Both the position numbers and the translations under genes were made by a program. Below are positions 55,072 to 64,000 of a DNA stretch of 64,000 nucleotides, piece after piece. Positions within the stretch are counted from its first letter, which is position 1; every line of letters begins with the position of its first letter. Origin of the DNA: an uncultured Aquimarina sp. (lineage in GTDB: Bacteria > Bacteroidota > Bacteroidia > Flavobacteriales > Flavobacteriaceae); contig CANLMN010000014.1 of assembly GCA_947492105.1 (NCBI GenBank), positions 1-64,000 of the forward strand. Direction: 5' to 3'. The notes beneath the pieces are model-generated. The model did no database searches. It was not told the origin of the DNA and worked only from the letters and a program-made list of their open reading frames with translations.

Positions 55072-56670
55072 ATGCAAATTAGAAATATCTTATGGAGTTT
55101 ATGTACGGGGGGATTACTTGCATTAGCATGGCCTACCTATGGATTTCCATTATTACTTTTTATAGGGTTTGTTCCTTTGTTGTATGTAGAAACACGAATA
55201 CGAGAGCATAAATATCATAAAAGCTTGATCTTTGGTTTAGCCTTTTTGTCCTTTTTTGTTTGGAATATTAGTACAGTTTGGTGGTTAATCAAATTGCCGA
55301 TAGGGTATGTAGTTTGGTTCGCAACAGTCGTCAATGCTATTCTTATGGCTCTGTTGCTATTGTTGTATCATATTGTAGCCAGAAAAACAACATTTTCTTT
55401 GTCTACACTGTTTTTGGTTTGCTTGTGGATGGGGTTCGAGTACCTACATCTACATTGGGAGTTTTCTTTTCCATGGCTTAACCTAGGTAATGGTTTTGCT
55501 AGTTTTATATCTTGGGTACAATGGTATGAATATACCGGAGCGTTTGGAGGTACACTATGGGTATGGGTTGCAAATATTAGTATTTTTAAGGGGGTGCTAT
55601 TGTACTTTGAGCACAAGGATAAAAGGATTCTTTATAGAATGGCTCTTCGAAATGGACTGCTAATAGCCATTCCAATCGGAATTTCACTCTTGCTATTAGA
55701 GCTCTATCAAGAAAATGGTGATGAGGTCGAGGTTGTCGTTTTGCAGCCTAATATCGATCCTTATTCTGAAAAGTATGATCTACCAAATGAGCGAATTGCA
55801 GAATTTTTGTCAGCATTAACAGATAGCGCAGCGACAGCGAATACACGTTTTATAATTGCTCCAGAAACTGTCTTTGCATCCAATACGCAGATACGAAGCT
55901 TTTCGCATTCATCTACAAAAAGAGGAGTGTTGCAACTTATAGAGAAATACCCTAACGCAAGTTTTTTAGGCGGAATATCTATGATTGATACTTTTCGAGA
56001 TTCGGAGCGTATTACGAAGCAGACAAATGTGATCCGTGATGATTTTTATGTAGATGATTACAATTCTGCTTTTTTTGTGAGGCAAGATGGGAGTGATGAG
56101 TTGTATCACAAGACCAAGTTAGTTGTTGGTGCAGAGCATTTTCCGTATAAAAATTTGTTGAAGCCGATTTTAGGAGATGCTATGTTGGATTTGGGAGGCA
56201 CAGTGCTTCAGAAAACAACACAAGAGAATCGAGAGGTTTTTTATACAAATGATAGTATAGGGGCTGGTCCAATCATTTGCTATGAAAGTATATATGGTGA
56301 GTTTGTAGGTGGTTATGTACGCAATGGAGCAGACTTCTTGACCGTTATTACAAATGATGGTTGGTGGGGTAACACGCAAGGACACAAGCAACACTTATCT
56401 TTTTCTAAGCTACGAGCTGTAGAGACAAGGCGTAGTGTGGTAAGAAGTGCCAATACAGGGATATCTGCGGTGATCAATCAAAAAGGAGTTTTGGTAGATC
56501 AACTGGGATATGAGAAAAAAGGTGCCTTACGCAGAAACATTCGATTAAATACTACAATGACTTTTTATGTGCGCTATGGGAATTATATTCCGAGAATAGC
56601 TATATTCTTAGGTATTTTAGTACTGCTTTATGTTTTTACCATAAGGCGAGGACAGGTAAGAATTGATTAA
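55072..56670 (+). CDS. lnt: Apolipoprotein N-acyltransferase
   Basis: This 532-aa inner-membrane enzyme adds the third acyl chain to the N-terminal Cys of lipoproteins. The N-terminal 220 residues form about eight membrane helices. The C-terminal nitrilase-like domain (about 225-505) has the catalytic triad Glu in FIIAPETVFAS, Lys in YHKTKLVVGAEHFPY, and Cys in GPIICYESIYGEFVGGYV. GADFLTVITNDGWWG and the RSVVRSANTGISAVI motif are also typical. A last membrane helix follows. It lies 18 bases after pssA. Its many substrates in this window include SusD and the lipoprotein glycosidase. Confidence 0.93.
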   Translation: MQIRNILWSLCTGGLLALAWPTYGFPLLLFIGFVPLLYVETRIREHKYHKSLIFGLAFLSFFVWNISTVWWLIKLPIGYVVWFATVVNAILMALLLLLYHIVARKTTFSLSTLFLVCLWMGFEYLHLHWEFSFPWLNLGNGFASFISWVQWYEYTGAFGGTLWVWVANISIFKGVLLYFEHKDKRILYRMALRNGLLIAIPIGISLLLLELYQENGDEVEVVVLQPNIDPYSEKYDLPNERIAEFLSALTDSAATANTRFIIAPETVFASNTQIRSFSHSSTKRGVLQLIEKYPNASFLGGISMIDTFRDSERITKQTNVIRDDFYVDDYNSAFFVRQDGSDELYHKTKLVVGAEHFPYKNLLKPILGDAMLDLGGTVLQKTTQENREVFYTNDSIGAGPIICYESIYGEFVGGYVRNGADFLTVITNDGWWGNTQGHKQHLSFSKLRAVETRRSVVRSANTGISAVINQKGVLVDQLGYEKKGALRRNIRLNTTMTFYVRYGNYIPRIAIFLGILVLLYVFTIRRGQVRID

Positions 56671-56753
56671 TAAAATGGTTTTATATCATTTTTTTGTAAC
56701 ATTTTTTATACTTCCACAACTAATAATATTAACTACAATCAATATATACTGAT

Positions 56754-58637
56754 TTGAATTACGTATCAATAGAAAATATAGCCAAATCTTTTGGAGAGCG
56801 CGTGTTGTTCAAGGACATCTCTTTTGGGATTAATGAAGGACAAAAAGTAGGTTTCGTTGCCAAAAATGGTACGGGAAAAACATCTTTGTTGAATATCATT
56901 GCAGGGGGAGAAGAACCTGACAGTGGACAAGTGGTGTATCGCAAGGGGCTCAAGGTATCGTTTCTATCACAAGAACCGGATTTGGATCCAAACTTGACGA
57001 TAGAACAAACTATTTTTACTGGCGACAATGAGATACTGAAGGCAATCGACGCTTATGAAAAGGCATTACAGAATCCAGAGGATGCTGATGTGTATCAAAA
57101 CGCTTTTGAACGGATGGATGCCTTACAGGCTTGGGATTTTGAAACGCAGTATAAACAAATTTTATCCAAGCTAAAATTGGATGACTTAGGACGTAAAGTG
57201 GAGTTGCTTTCTGGAGGACAAAAGAAACGATTAGCACTAGCTAATATACTCTTAAGCAAACCCGATTTATTGTATTTGGATGAACCAACTAACCATTTGG
57301 ATTTAGAAATGATCGAATGGCTAGAAGCGTATTTTGCTAAAGAAGATTTTACTCTTTTTATGGTTACTCACGATCGGTATTTTTTAGAGAATGTATGTAA
57401 TGAAATCGTAGAGCTAGAGGATGGAACCTTGTATAACTATAAAGGGAATTATGCGTATTATTTGGAAAAGAAAGAACTGCGGATAGCAACTTTTCAGACA
57501 ACTACAGATAAAGCAAAACAACTTTATAAAAAAGAATTGGACTGGATGCGACGTCAGCCCAAAGCTCGTACAACCAAATCTAAGTCGCGGATAGAAGATT
57601 TTTACGAAATCAAAGACCGAGCTCACAAAAGACGTAATGATCATGAAGTGCAGTTGGAGATCAATATGGAACGTATTGGGAGCAAGATTATGGAATTGCA
57701 TAATATCTCCAAAAGTTATGGAGATCTTACGATTTTGGATAAATTCGAATACGTCTTCAAAAAAGGTGAACGTATTGGTATAATTGGAAAGAACGGTACT
57801 GGTAAAACAACTTTCCTTAATATTCTTACGTCTAGAGATAGACCAGATACAGGGAAAGTGATTGTGGGGGATACCATAAAGTTTGGATACTATACTCAAA
57901 ATGGAATTACCATCAAGCCAGAACAAAAGGTGATTGATGTAATTCGAGAATTTGGAGAATATATTCCTTTGAAAAAAGGACGGCAAATATCGGCGCAACA
58001 GTTATTAGAACGTTTCTTGTTTGATCGCAAGAAACAATATGATTTTGTAGATAAGTTAAGTGGTGGAGAACGAAAACGACTGTACTTATGTACGATCTTG
58101 ATCCAAAATCCAAATTTTTTGATTCTAGATGAACCTACGAATGATTTGGATATCGTTACACTCAACGTATTGGAGAATTTCTTGTTAGATTTTCCTGGAT
58201 GTTTGTTAGTGGTTTCGCATGATCGCTATTTTATGGATAAGATAGTAGATCATTTGTTTGTTTTTAGAGGAGAAGGAGTGATTGAAGATTTCCCAGGAAA
58301 TTACACAGATTATCGCGTCTATGAGAATAGTCGTGAACCGGCTAAACCCAAACTCAAGGTCGAAAAGGAAAAGGAGACGGTAGTCGCAGAGAAAAAAAGT
58401 TGGAAAAAAGAAAATTCACCAAAACTATCATATAATGAACAAAAAGAATATGCCAAAATAGAGCGTGAAATAAAAAAACTAGAATTCCAAAAGAAAGAAT
58501 TAGAGGCATTGTTTCTAACAGGAACCTTGGAAGGAGACGCTATTAATGAGGCTTCTCAGAAATTACAAAAGATCTTAAAAGATATTGAAACTCGTGAGGA
58601 ACGTTGGTTAGAACTTGCTGATAAAATGGAAGGTTAG
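56754..58637 (+). CDS. ABC-F family ATPase (Uup-like)
   Basis: This 627-aa cytoplasmic protein has two ABC domains and no membrane part. Domain 1 has Walker A FVAKNGTGKTSLLN (about residue 36), signature LSGGQKKRLALANILL and DEPTNHLD. Domain 2 has GIIGKNGTGKTTFLNIL (about 345), LSGGERKRLYLCTILI and DEPTNDLD. An ABC-F linker lies between them (QLYKKELDWMRRQPKARTTKSKSRI), and a C-terminal coiled coil (about 560-627) is typical of Uup-type members that act on ribosomes or DNA. The start codon is TTG at 56754: the family N-terminus NYVSIENIAKSFGER follows directly and there is no upstream ATG in frame. It is 83 bases after lnt. Confidence 0.92.
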   Translation: MNYVSIENIAKSFGERVLFKDISFGINEGQKVGFVAKNGTGKTSLLNIIAGGEEPDSGQVVYRKGLKVSFLSQEPDLDPNLTIEQTIFTGDNEILKAIDAYEKALQNPEDADVYQNAFERMDALQAWDFETQYKQILSKLKLDDLGRKVELLSGGQKKRLALANILLSKPDLLYLDEPTNHLDLEMIEWLEAYFAKEDFTLFMVTHDRYFLENVCNEIVELEDGTLYNYKGNYAYYLEKKELRIATFQTTTDKAKQLYKKELDWMRRQPKARTTKSKSRIEDFYEIKDRAHKRRNDHEVQLEINMERIGSKIMELHNISKSYGDLTILDKFEYVFKKGERIGIIGKNGTGKTTFLNILTSRDRPDTGKVIVGDTIKFGYYTQNGITIKPEQKVIDVIREFGEYIPLKKGRQISAQQLLERFLFDRKKQYDFVDKLSGGERKRLYLCTILIQNPNFLILDEPTNDLDIVTLNVLENFLLDFPGCLLVVSHDRYFMDKIVDHLFVFRGEGVIEDFPGNYTDYRVYENSREPAKPKLKVEKEKETVVAEKKSWKKENSPKLSYNEQKEYAKIEREIKKLEFQKKELEALFLTGTLEGDAINEASQKLQKILKDIETREERWLELADKMEG

Positions 58638-59186
58638 GTCAAATCTAAATTTCAAATGTTGATTTGATAACACAGGATGTTTTCGTAGACCATTTCGTGA
58701 TTAATGGAGGAGTGTATGTTTGGACAATACAAAATATATACGAATTGCGAAATCAATTGTGATTATTGCTGTAGTATTTGATAGTTTAAAAGCAAGATTG
58801 CTTGTTGCTGATCGTAAGTCAAGTAGAGGTGAGGATAAGAGTTAACCAAATAAAGTAATAGCGAGAGGTATAGGGGATGATGGTTGTAGATCTTTTCTAA
58901 TTCTATAGAAGGTCGTAGTTCTTTGTAACTATTCTTATACTATTTATGTAAAAACATCTTAATTGTATGGTGTCACTTCTATTTATATAGTAGAAAAGGG
59001 CACAGAGGCGTTAAAAAAAACGATGTAATTAGGAGATTATAATTTTAATTGGTTGTTAGTTCGTTAAGTGTGTTTTTTTGTACATGATCAAAATGTATAT
59101 AGCTCACAAAGCACAAAAACCGGTGTAATTATAATGTGCAGCAAGCTGAAAAAATAAATCATTTTATAAACGAGGAATCATATCCG
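58638..59186. other. Intergenic region
   Basis: No gene, terminator or clear promoter was seen in this 550-base gap. A 14-base phrase CGTAGTTCTTT near 58911 recurs near 43190, perhaps a remnant of the dispersed repeats, but the match is too short to be certain. Confidence 0.4.
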
Positions 59187-59882
59187 ATGAATAACCAAAA
59201 TAGCTTTTCTATAAAAGAATGGAGTGAAGACGATCGTCCACGAGAGAAATTAATTCACCGTGGGAAGCAATCTTTAAGTAATGCTGAGTTATTGGGGATA
59301 TTGATTAGTTCAGGTAGTAGAGAAGAAAGTGCCGTGGCATTAAGTCAACGGATTTTGGCAAGTACTGCAAATAATTTGAATAGTTTAGGTAAGCTTACGA
59401 TAAAAGAACTGATGAAGTTCAAAGGGATTGGCGAGGCTAAAGCCGTCACTATACTCGGAGCATTAGAATTAGGGAGACGTAGAGCAGCTACAATACCAGA
59501 AGATTTTGAGATCGTATCTAGTAGTCGGCAGGTTTCAAGCATCATGCAGCCACTAATTGGAGATCTGCGGCATGAAGAGTTTTGGGTCCTATATTTATGT
59601 AATAGCAACAAAATTTTGCTTAAAAAGCAATTGAGTCGAGGAGGACAAACAGGTACAGTTGTGGATACACGATTAGTGTTGAGTAAGGCGTTAGAAGTTG
59701 GAGCTGTAGGAGTAATCTTGGCGCATAATCACCCTAGTGGAGGGCTAAGGCCTAGTGGTGCTGATTTGGAGCTTACACAAAAAATCAAAGCCGCAGCTAG
59801 AATATTAGACATCAAATTATTGGATCATCTCATTATAACCGAAAAAACGTATTTTAGCTTTGCTGATGAAGGAATTTTATAA
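59187..59882 (+). CDS. radC: RadC family JAB-domain protein (DNA repair protein RadC)
   Basis: The 231-aa product from the ATG at 59187 (MNNQNSFSIKEWSEDDRPREKLIHRG) fits the usual N-terminus. The frame could be extended to a GTG at 59136 but the extra residues are not conserved-looking. An N-terminal helix-hairpin-helix region (ELMKFKGIGEAKAVTILGALELG) is followed by an MPN/JAB metalloprotease-like domain with the metal motif ILAHNHPSGGLRPSGADLELT (His-x-His and Asp). The biochemical role of RadC is unsettled despite its name. It stands between two non-coding gaps of 550 and 330 bases. Confidence 0.9.
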   Translation: MNNQNSFSIKEWSEDDRPREKLIHRGKQSLSNAELLGILISSGSREESAVALSQRILASTANNLNSLGKLTIKELMKFKGIGEAKAVTILGALELGRRRAATIPEDFEIVSSSRQVSSIMQPLIGDLRHEEFWVLYLCNSNKILLKKQLSRGGQTGTVVDTRLVLSKALEVGAVGVILAHNHPSGGLRPSGADLELTQKIKAAARILDIKLLDHLIITEKTYFSFADEGIL

Positions 59883-59961
59883 GTTGATGTCAAGGAAGTG
59901 GTTTTTGAACTTTTTTATAGAAAATTATAATAATACCATTTGTTGTTTGAGTTTATCAGAA

Positions 59962-60100
59962 AGAAAACTTTATCCCTGTAAATTCAAAGGATAAATGGTG
60001 TAAACTTATGTCAAGTCTTTTTGGATTCAATGAATTAGAGATCGATGCTGTTTAAAATGTAATTGTAGATTGCAATAATTTGAACTATTTTTCGCTAGTT
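59962..60100 (-). repeat. Dispersed MITE-like repeat, copy
   Basis: Plus-strand bases 59975-60003 (GTAAATTCAAAGGATAAATG, then GTGTAA) match the complement of 43264-43290. Bases 60051-60096 (AAAATGTAATTGTAGATTGC, then AATTTGAACTATTTTTCGC) match 10233-10290 and, reversed, 2794-2845. The two parts may be the ends of one element or two abutting copies. The rest of the gap 59883-60209 is unremarkable. Confidence 0.5.
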
Positions 60101-60209
60101 TAAGCTATAAAATTCAAACAATGTTAGTAACTATGTTTGAATTTTTAAATGAAAAAGAATAAAAAAACGAATTATTAGGCGATAACTATTTTTTGGATAG
60201 AGAATTCAT

Positions 60210-60425
60210 TTGGACTTTTCGTTATCAACCAAAAGTGAGATAAAATTTGACGGGATAAGGGGCTTTTTTGAAATCAGTAACAGTGTTGCGGATAAGAAGA
60301 ATAACGAAATATGGACGAATTTGATTCGTCTTTTAGAGAAAAGAAAAAGTCCAGATGAGTTCAGGTTCATGTCACGTATAGTCATGCAAAAATTGAAGAT
60401 AAATGTTATTAGTTTATACACATAA
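60210..60425 (+). CDS. Possible small protein overlapping the DUF7033 gene
   Basis: This 71-aa frame starts at TTG 60210 (an upstream stop in frame at 60198 excludes a longer product). It ends at 60425, overlapping the next gene start (60403) by 23 bases. The sequence, with IWTNLIRLLEKRKSPDEFRFMSRIVMQKLKINVISL, has the amphipathic helical look of a real protein. The downstream overlap suggests translational coupling. I do not recognise the family, the start codon is unusual, and a frame also exists on the opposite strand, so confidence is limited. Confidence 0.4.
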   Translation: MDFSLSTKSEIKFDGIRGFFEISNSVADKKNNEIWTNLIRLLEKRKSPDEFRFMSRIVMQKLKINVISLYT

Positions 60426-61704
60426 AATTACTCCACGAGTGCGATATATTTATCGGCAATTGTGTACGCATATTTTGGGTGTAGAAGTTGATTTTACAAG
60501 TAAGATAGAGGTCTTTGTAGCGCATCAAGGTGCAAAACTGTCCTATGGTAAACAGCCACTAGGAAAGGAATTGTTTATTGAAAGTGCTTCCTTATTATTT
60601 GAAAGTGGTTATAATGCATTAGAGATTGAAGTTCAGAAATGGGAAAATACCTACTGTTTTTTTCCTTCTAGATTATCGGATGCTGGACTTCCTTATGATA
60701 TTTTTGCAGCAAGTTTTTATTTGTTGACACGGTATGAGGAGTATTTTCCTCATGTCAAGGATGAGTACGGTAGGTTTATGGCTACAGAGAGTTTGGCTTA
60801 TAAAAATGGTTTTTTACAACAACCCGTAGTTGATATTTGGGCTTTAGAGTTTAAAAAGATACTATTATCACGATTTCCAAACTTACAATTCAATTCAAAA
60901 CGTTTTAGTGTCCGTCCTATTGTTTCTGTATCTCAAGCTTTTGCTTATAGGGAGAGAGGGGTTTTGAGAACTTTAGGAGGCGTAGGGAGAGATTTGTCAA
61001 AATTTAGATTCAAAAGAATAAGCTCTAGATTCAAGGTTCTTTTGGGATTGAAAAAAGACCCATTCAATACTTTTGATTTTATTTTAAACTTTCAAAGAGC
61101 AAATAAGAAGAAAATAATATTCTTATTTGGACTAGGAGATTATTCCAATTTTGAAAAAAGTGTCGGGAGCACAAGATCCAAACATCGCGAATTGATCAAA
61201 TCGGTAGCTGATTATGCAGAGGTTGGGCTTAGGGTTTCTTATGGTGCTATTGATAACGTACAAGTATTAAAAGAGGAAAAATCTCGTTTAGAGAGTATTA
61301 CGCATAAAACACTTGAGCATACGCAGAGTTCCTATTATAAACTTAATCTGCCAGAGGCCTATCGTAATTTAGTAGAGATGGAAGTCGGAGAAGATTATTC
61401 TATGGGGTATCCTAATAATGCTGGTTTTCGTGCAGGGACCTGTTCACCATTTTTGTTCTATGATTTGGACTATGAGGTGCAAACACCATTATGGGTCTAT
61501 TCTTTTTGTTTTACGAATAATGCATTCAAAATGATAGCTGAAGTAGCAGATGCTAAGCAGTACATAGAGGAGTTACTAAGGGTTGTAAAAAGAGTGGATG
61601 GTTTATTTATTCCAGTTTTTAGTAATGGTTTGTTTGTAGCTACAAAAAGAGGGTTGTTTTGGAGGGCTATTTTTGAATTTATATGGAAAAGTACAAATGT
61701 ATAA
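60403..61704 (+). CDS. DUF7033 / polysaccharide deacetylase-like protein
   Basis: This 433-aa protein resembles flavobacterial proteins with an N-terminal DUF7033 domain (MLLVYTHKITPRVRYIYRQL, about residues 1-95) followed by a polysaccharide-deacetylase-type (NodB-like) fold. The segment KKIIFLFGLGDYSNFEKSVG and later SMGYPNNAGFRAGTCSPFLFYDL correspond to the family barrel with its RAG motif, but the canonical catalytic Asp-Asp and His-x-x-x-His metal sites are not clear, so activity is uncertain. No signal peptide is visible. The 3' end overlaps the start of the HAD phosphatase gene by 8 bases (ATG 61697), so they are co-translated. Confidence 0.75.
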   Translation: MLLVYTHKITPRVRYIYRQLCTHILGVEVDFTSKIEVFVAHQGAKLSYGKQPLGKELFIESASLLFESGYNALEIEVQKWENTYCFFPSRLSDAGLPYDIFAASFYLLTRYEEYFPHVKDEYGRFMATESLAYKNGFLQQPVVDIWALEFKKILLSRFPNLQFNSKRFSVRPIVSVSQAFAYRERGVLRTLGGVGRDLSKFRFKRISSRFKVLLGLKKDPFNTFDFILNFQRANKKKIIFLFGLGDYSNFEKSVGSTRSKHRELIKSVADYAEVGLRVSYGAIDNVQVLKEEKSRLESITHKTLEHTQSSYYKLNLPEAYRNLVEMEVGEDYSMGYPNNAGFRAGTCSPFLFYDLDYEVQTPLWVYSFCFTNNAFKMIAEVADAKQYIEELLRVVKRVDGLFIPVFSNGLFVATKRGLFWRAIFEFIWKSTNV

Positions 61705-62386
61705 GGATACCATAAAACATGTCTTTTTTGATTTGGATCATACACTTTGGGATTTTGATCGTAATTCGTTGTTGGCATACCAACAAATTTTTGAAGAAGA
61801 ATGTCTTTCTATCGATATAGATCAGTTTCTTTTAGTGTATGCACCTATAAATCAAAAGTATTGGAAATTGTATCGAGACGAAAAAGTGGATAGTCAATCT
61901 TTGAGAAGAGGACGTTTACAGGAGACATTTGCTGTTTTTTCACTAAATCTTTCTTTGAGGCAGATCGATAAGATTGCAGATCAGTATATAGCTTATTTGC
62001 CTAATAATAGTTATTTGCTTGATGGGGCTATGGAGTTGTTGGAGTACTTGGTGTCAAAGTATCAATTACATATTATTACTAATGGTTTTAGAGAAGTACA
62101 GGCCGCCAAGTTGAAAAACGCAAAAATTGAACACTTTTTTGAAACCGTCACAGATAGTGATTCTGTAGGGGTGAAAAAACCTAATCAACGAATTTTTGAA
62201 CATGCGTTAAGGATTGCAAACGCAACAAATGAAGAGAGTTTAATGATTGGAGATAATTTTGAAGCTGATATCTTAGGGGCTAATGCTATAGGCTTGAAAA
62301 CTATTTGTTACAATTATCACAAAGAAAACATTCCAAAAATTTTCTTGCAAGTTTCTGATTTATCGGCAATAAAATACTATCTTTAG
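61697..62386 (+). CDS. YjjG-type HAD noncanonical pyrimidine nucleotidase
   Basis: This 229-aa HAD-superfamily phosphatase starts with MYKDTIKHVFFDLDHTLWDFDRNS, which has the nucleophile motif D-x-D-x-T at residues 11-15. The extended frame from 61673 adds eight residues inside the previous gene. Motif II Thr appears in LHIITNGFREVQ, and motifs III and IV in KPNQRIFEHALRIANATNEESLMIGDNFEADILGANAIGLKTICYN (Lys, then Asp-Asn). YjjG-type enzymes hydrolyse noncanonical pyrimidine nucleotides, guarding against mutagenic bases. It is coupled to the DUF7033 gene by an 8-base overlap. Confidence 0.88.
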   Translation: MYKDTIKHVFFDLDHTLWDFDRNSLLAYQQIFEEECLSIDIDQFLLVYAPINQKYWKLYRDEKVDSQSLRRGRLQETFAVFSLNLSLRQIDKIADQYIAYLPNNSYLLDGAMELLEYLVSKYQLHIITNGFREVQAAKLKNAKIEHFFETVTDSDSVGVKKPNQRIFEHALRIANATNEESLMIGDNFEADILGANAIGLKTICYNYHKENIPKIFLQVSDLSAIKYYL

Positions 62387-62485
62387 TACGATAAAAGTCT
62401 AAAAAGTCCGTTGTAAGAACCTTCTTTTGAGAGGTAGTCGACAATATAATCGTATTTTTTTTCGTTTTTTAGAAAATTCTTCACA

Positions 62486-63052
62486 ATGAATACTAAGAAA
62501 ATAGCCCTAATATCAACGAGTATTTGCATCGCTTTTTTGGTGCTAATTTCTTGTGTCAAAGATGTAGATTTTAATCAAACAAAGGATTTGAAAATCGAAC
62601 CAGTTTATGAGCTTGATTTTGTGTATTCAAGAATTGAAACTGCAAAATTCACAAATCCAGTAGGTGGTTTTATGCCCGTCCTCAGGGATACATTGCAAGA
62701 TGAATTTTTTAGTGGTGATGTAGGAGACAAGTTGCTCAAAGCTGAATTATTTGTATCATTAGAAAATAGTATTCCTGTAGGTTTTGATGCAGAATTACAG
62801 TTTTTGGATGGTAACGATAACGTTATACCAATTAGCATATCTCCAATCACTATTACGGTTCCAGCTGGTAATTTGGGGAATGAACAGCGTGTAGAACAAA
62901 CTTATTCTTTTATACTTCAGGATTTTGAGTTGTTGCAAAGTGCTGAGAAATTAGCGAGTTCCGTAACGATAGAGGGAAATGATAATGATCTAGATGGTGA
63001 GTTGATACTGAAATCAAAGGCAATCTATTATACCTCATTATTAGATGAGTAG
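62486..63052 (+). CDS. Hypothetical lipoprotein of 188 aa
   Basis: The protein has a lipoprotein signal (MNTKKIALISTSICIAFLVLISC, lipobox LISC) and the mature start VKDVDFNQTKDLKIEP. The body is beta-rich without known domain (VGDKLLKAELFVSLENSIPVGFDAELQFLDGNDNVIPI). It overlaps the start of the DUF5723 barrel gene by 8 bases (ATG at 63045), so the two are translationally coupled and the lipoprotein may assist or contact the barrel in the outer membrane. I recognise no family. The signal and the overlap make the gene call itself safe. Confidence 0.8.
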   Translation: MNTKKIALISTSICIAFLVLISCVKDVDFNQTKDLKIEPVYELDFVYSRIETAKFTNPVGGFMPVLRDTLQDEFFSGDVGDKLLKAELFVSLENSIPVGFDAELQFLDGNDNVIPISISPITITVPAGNLGNEQRVEQTYSFILQDFELLQSAEKLASSVTIEGNDNDLDGELILKSKAIYYTSLLDE

Positions 63053-64000
63053 GCTGTTTTTTATGGTGGTGTTCACCCTGTTGGGAATGGCTGGTTTTTC
63101 GCAGAACAAAGAGTTGTTGTATGATTTTGTGGAGTTGCCCCAGTCATTACTTCTTAATCCCGGTACAGAGGTTCGATTCGATAAGCATATAGGAATTCCA
63201 CTAATGTCTCAATTTCATTTTAATGTAGGAGTTCGTGGAGTAAACGTTTTTGATATTTTTGCAGATGATGGAAGAGATATCAATGTAAAAATCTCCGAAG
63301 CACTTGTAAAACTAGATAATCGCGATTACACTACTTTTACACAGCAATTGGAACTGTTGAATTTTGGATGGCGTAATGAAAAGAATGGAATGTATTTTTC
63401 TGGAGGGGCCTATCAAGAGCTTGATTTTATAGGATATTTTCCCAAAGATTATGCAACCTTGGTATATTTTGGGAACGAGGATCCCGTCGGAAAAGAATTT
63501 GATCTAGGAGATTTAAAGTCGAAAGCTGAGGTTCTGATGGTGTATCATTTTGGGTTTAACAAAAAGATTAATGATAGATTGACCACAGGCGCTCGATTAA
63601 AAATTTATTCAGAAATAGCGAGTTACAAGGCAACAGATAATTCTGGGGTTTTTAGAACAGAACAAGAAGAGGATGGTAGAAATATTTATAAACATCTGTT
63701 AGAAGATATTAATATAAATGTCGCTACCTCTGGCTATGTTGCCTTAAAAGAAGATGAGGATATCACAGAAAAAGAAGTGTCAAAAGAATTGATTTCCCGG
63801 GCATTATTTGGGGGTAATCTTGGTCTTGGGGTAGATTTTGGACTAACCTATCAATTAGAAGATAATTGGGTAGTCACTGCTAGTGTTACAGATCTTGGTT
63901 TTATAGTACATTCCAAGGATGTAGAATCTTACCAAGTACGTGGTAGCTATAATTTTGAAGGCTTCGAAACTCCTACGAAAAATGATCCTATCCGAGTGCT
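63045..64000 (+). CDS. DUF5723 family outer-membrane protein (cut by right edge)
   Basis: This frame starts at ATG 63045 and is open to base 64000 (about 318 codons). The protein has a signal peptide (MSRLFFMVVFTLLGMAGFSQ) and then ELLYDFVELPQSLLLNPGTEVRFDKHIGIPLMSQFHFNVG, the start of DUF5723 proteins, which are beta-barrel-like outer-membrane proteins of Bacteroidota. Barrel strands such as FGGNLGLGVDFGLTYQLEDNWVVTASVTDLGF follow. The C-terminus lies outside the window. It overlaps the lipoprotein gene by 8 bases. Function is unknown for the family. Confidence 0.85.
   Translation, partial: MSRLFFMVVFTLLGMAGFSQNKELLYDFVELPQSLLLNPGTEVRFDKHIGIPLMSQFHFNVGVRGVNVFDIFADDGRDINVKISEALVKLDNRDYTTFTQQLELLNFGWRNEKNGMYFSGGAYQELDFIGYFPKDYATLVYFGNEDPVGKEFDLGDLKSKAEVLMVYHFGFNKKINDRLTTGARLKIYSEIASYKATDNSGVFRTEQEEDGRNIYKHLLEDININVATSGYVALKEDEDITEKEVSKELISRALFGGNLGLGVDFGLTYQLEDNWVVTASVTDLGFIVHSKDVESYQVRGSYNFEGFETPTKNDPIRV

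Overview
The window is a 64 kb chromosomal segment from an AT-rich member of the Bacteroidota, most likely a marine flavobacterium (Flavobacteriaceae). The evidence is a SusC/SusD pair, a type IX secretion (T9SS) sorting domain, PorV/PorQ-like and DUF5723 proteins, a SecA without the C-terminal zinc motif, an OstA-like protein, and TAnnTTTG promoter elements with few Shine-Dalgarno sites. No tRNA, rRNA or CRISPR array was seen.

Region 1 (1-2.6 kb): the start of a leftward exported protein cut by the window edge, then a rightward Wzx-type polysaccharide flippase.

Region 2 (3.1-30 kb): a rhamnose-glycan utilisation locus. Leftward are GH78 rhamnosidase, GH43-CBM6 and GH3 (one operon), a 1231-aa lipoprotein with nine BIG2 domains, a SusC-SusD-fasciclin-like operon and a GntR-type regulator. 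Rightward are the L-rhamnose catabolic genes: isomerase (RhaI), kinase (RhaK), a fused rhamnulose-1-phosphate aldolase/lactaldehyde dehydrogenase (RhaEW), an FMN L-lactate dehydrogenase that could carry lactate to pyruvate, an NCS1-like permease and a 55-aa membrane protein. An 18-bp box, 17/18 identical and at the same distance from a -7 element, lies before both the GH78 operon and rhaEW. It probably binds the GntR regulator and couples glycan cleavage outside the cytoplasm to rhamnose catabolism inside it.

Region 3 (30.3-33.6 kb): a small degraded island. Two same-orientation IS982 remnants flank a lipoprotein with a crystallin-like tail, a Cys/Ala-rich exported protein and a broken IS3 element.

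Region 4 (33.6-64 kb): ordinary core genome. It holds aroE, two DUF368 (PopT-type) genes, a TPR protein, a class III aminotransferase, OstA, a mechanosensitive-type channel, secA, DUF2795, a PduO-type adenosyltransferase, a 54-aa membrane protein, a LolD-like ATPase, a methyltransferase-like protein, HMG-CoA lyase, a small T9SS-tail protein, pyrD, a PorV-like barrel, pssA, lnt, an ABC-F ATPase, radC, a DUF7033 protein, a YjjG-type HAD phosphatase, a lipoprotein, and a DUF5723 barrel cut by the right edge.

Degenerate MITE-like repeats with TTAYACCA-type ends are scattered through the larger intergenic gaps (about 2.8, 10.4, 43.1, 51.6 and 60.0 kb). Two long poly-T runs lie next to start or promoter regions.
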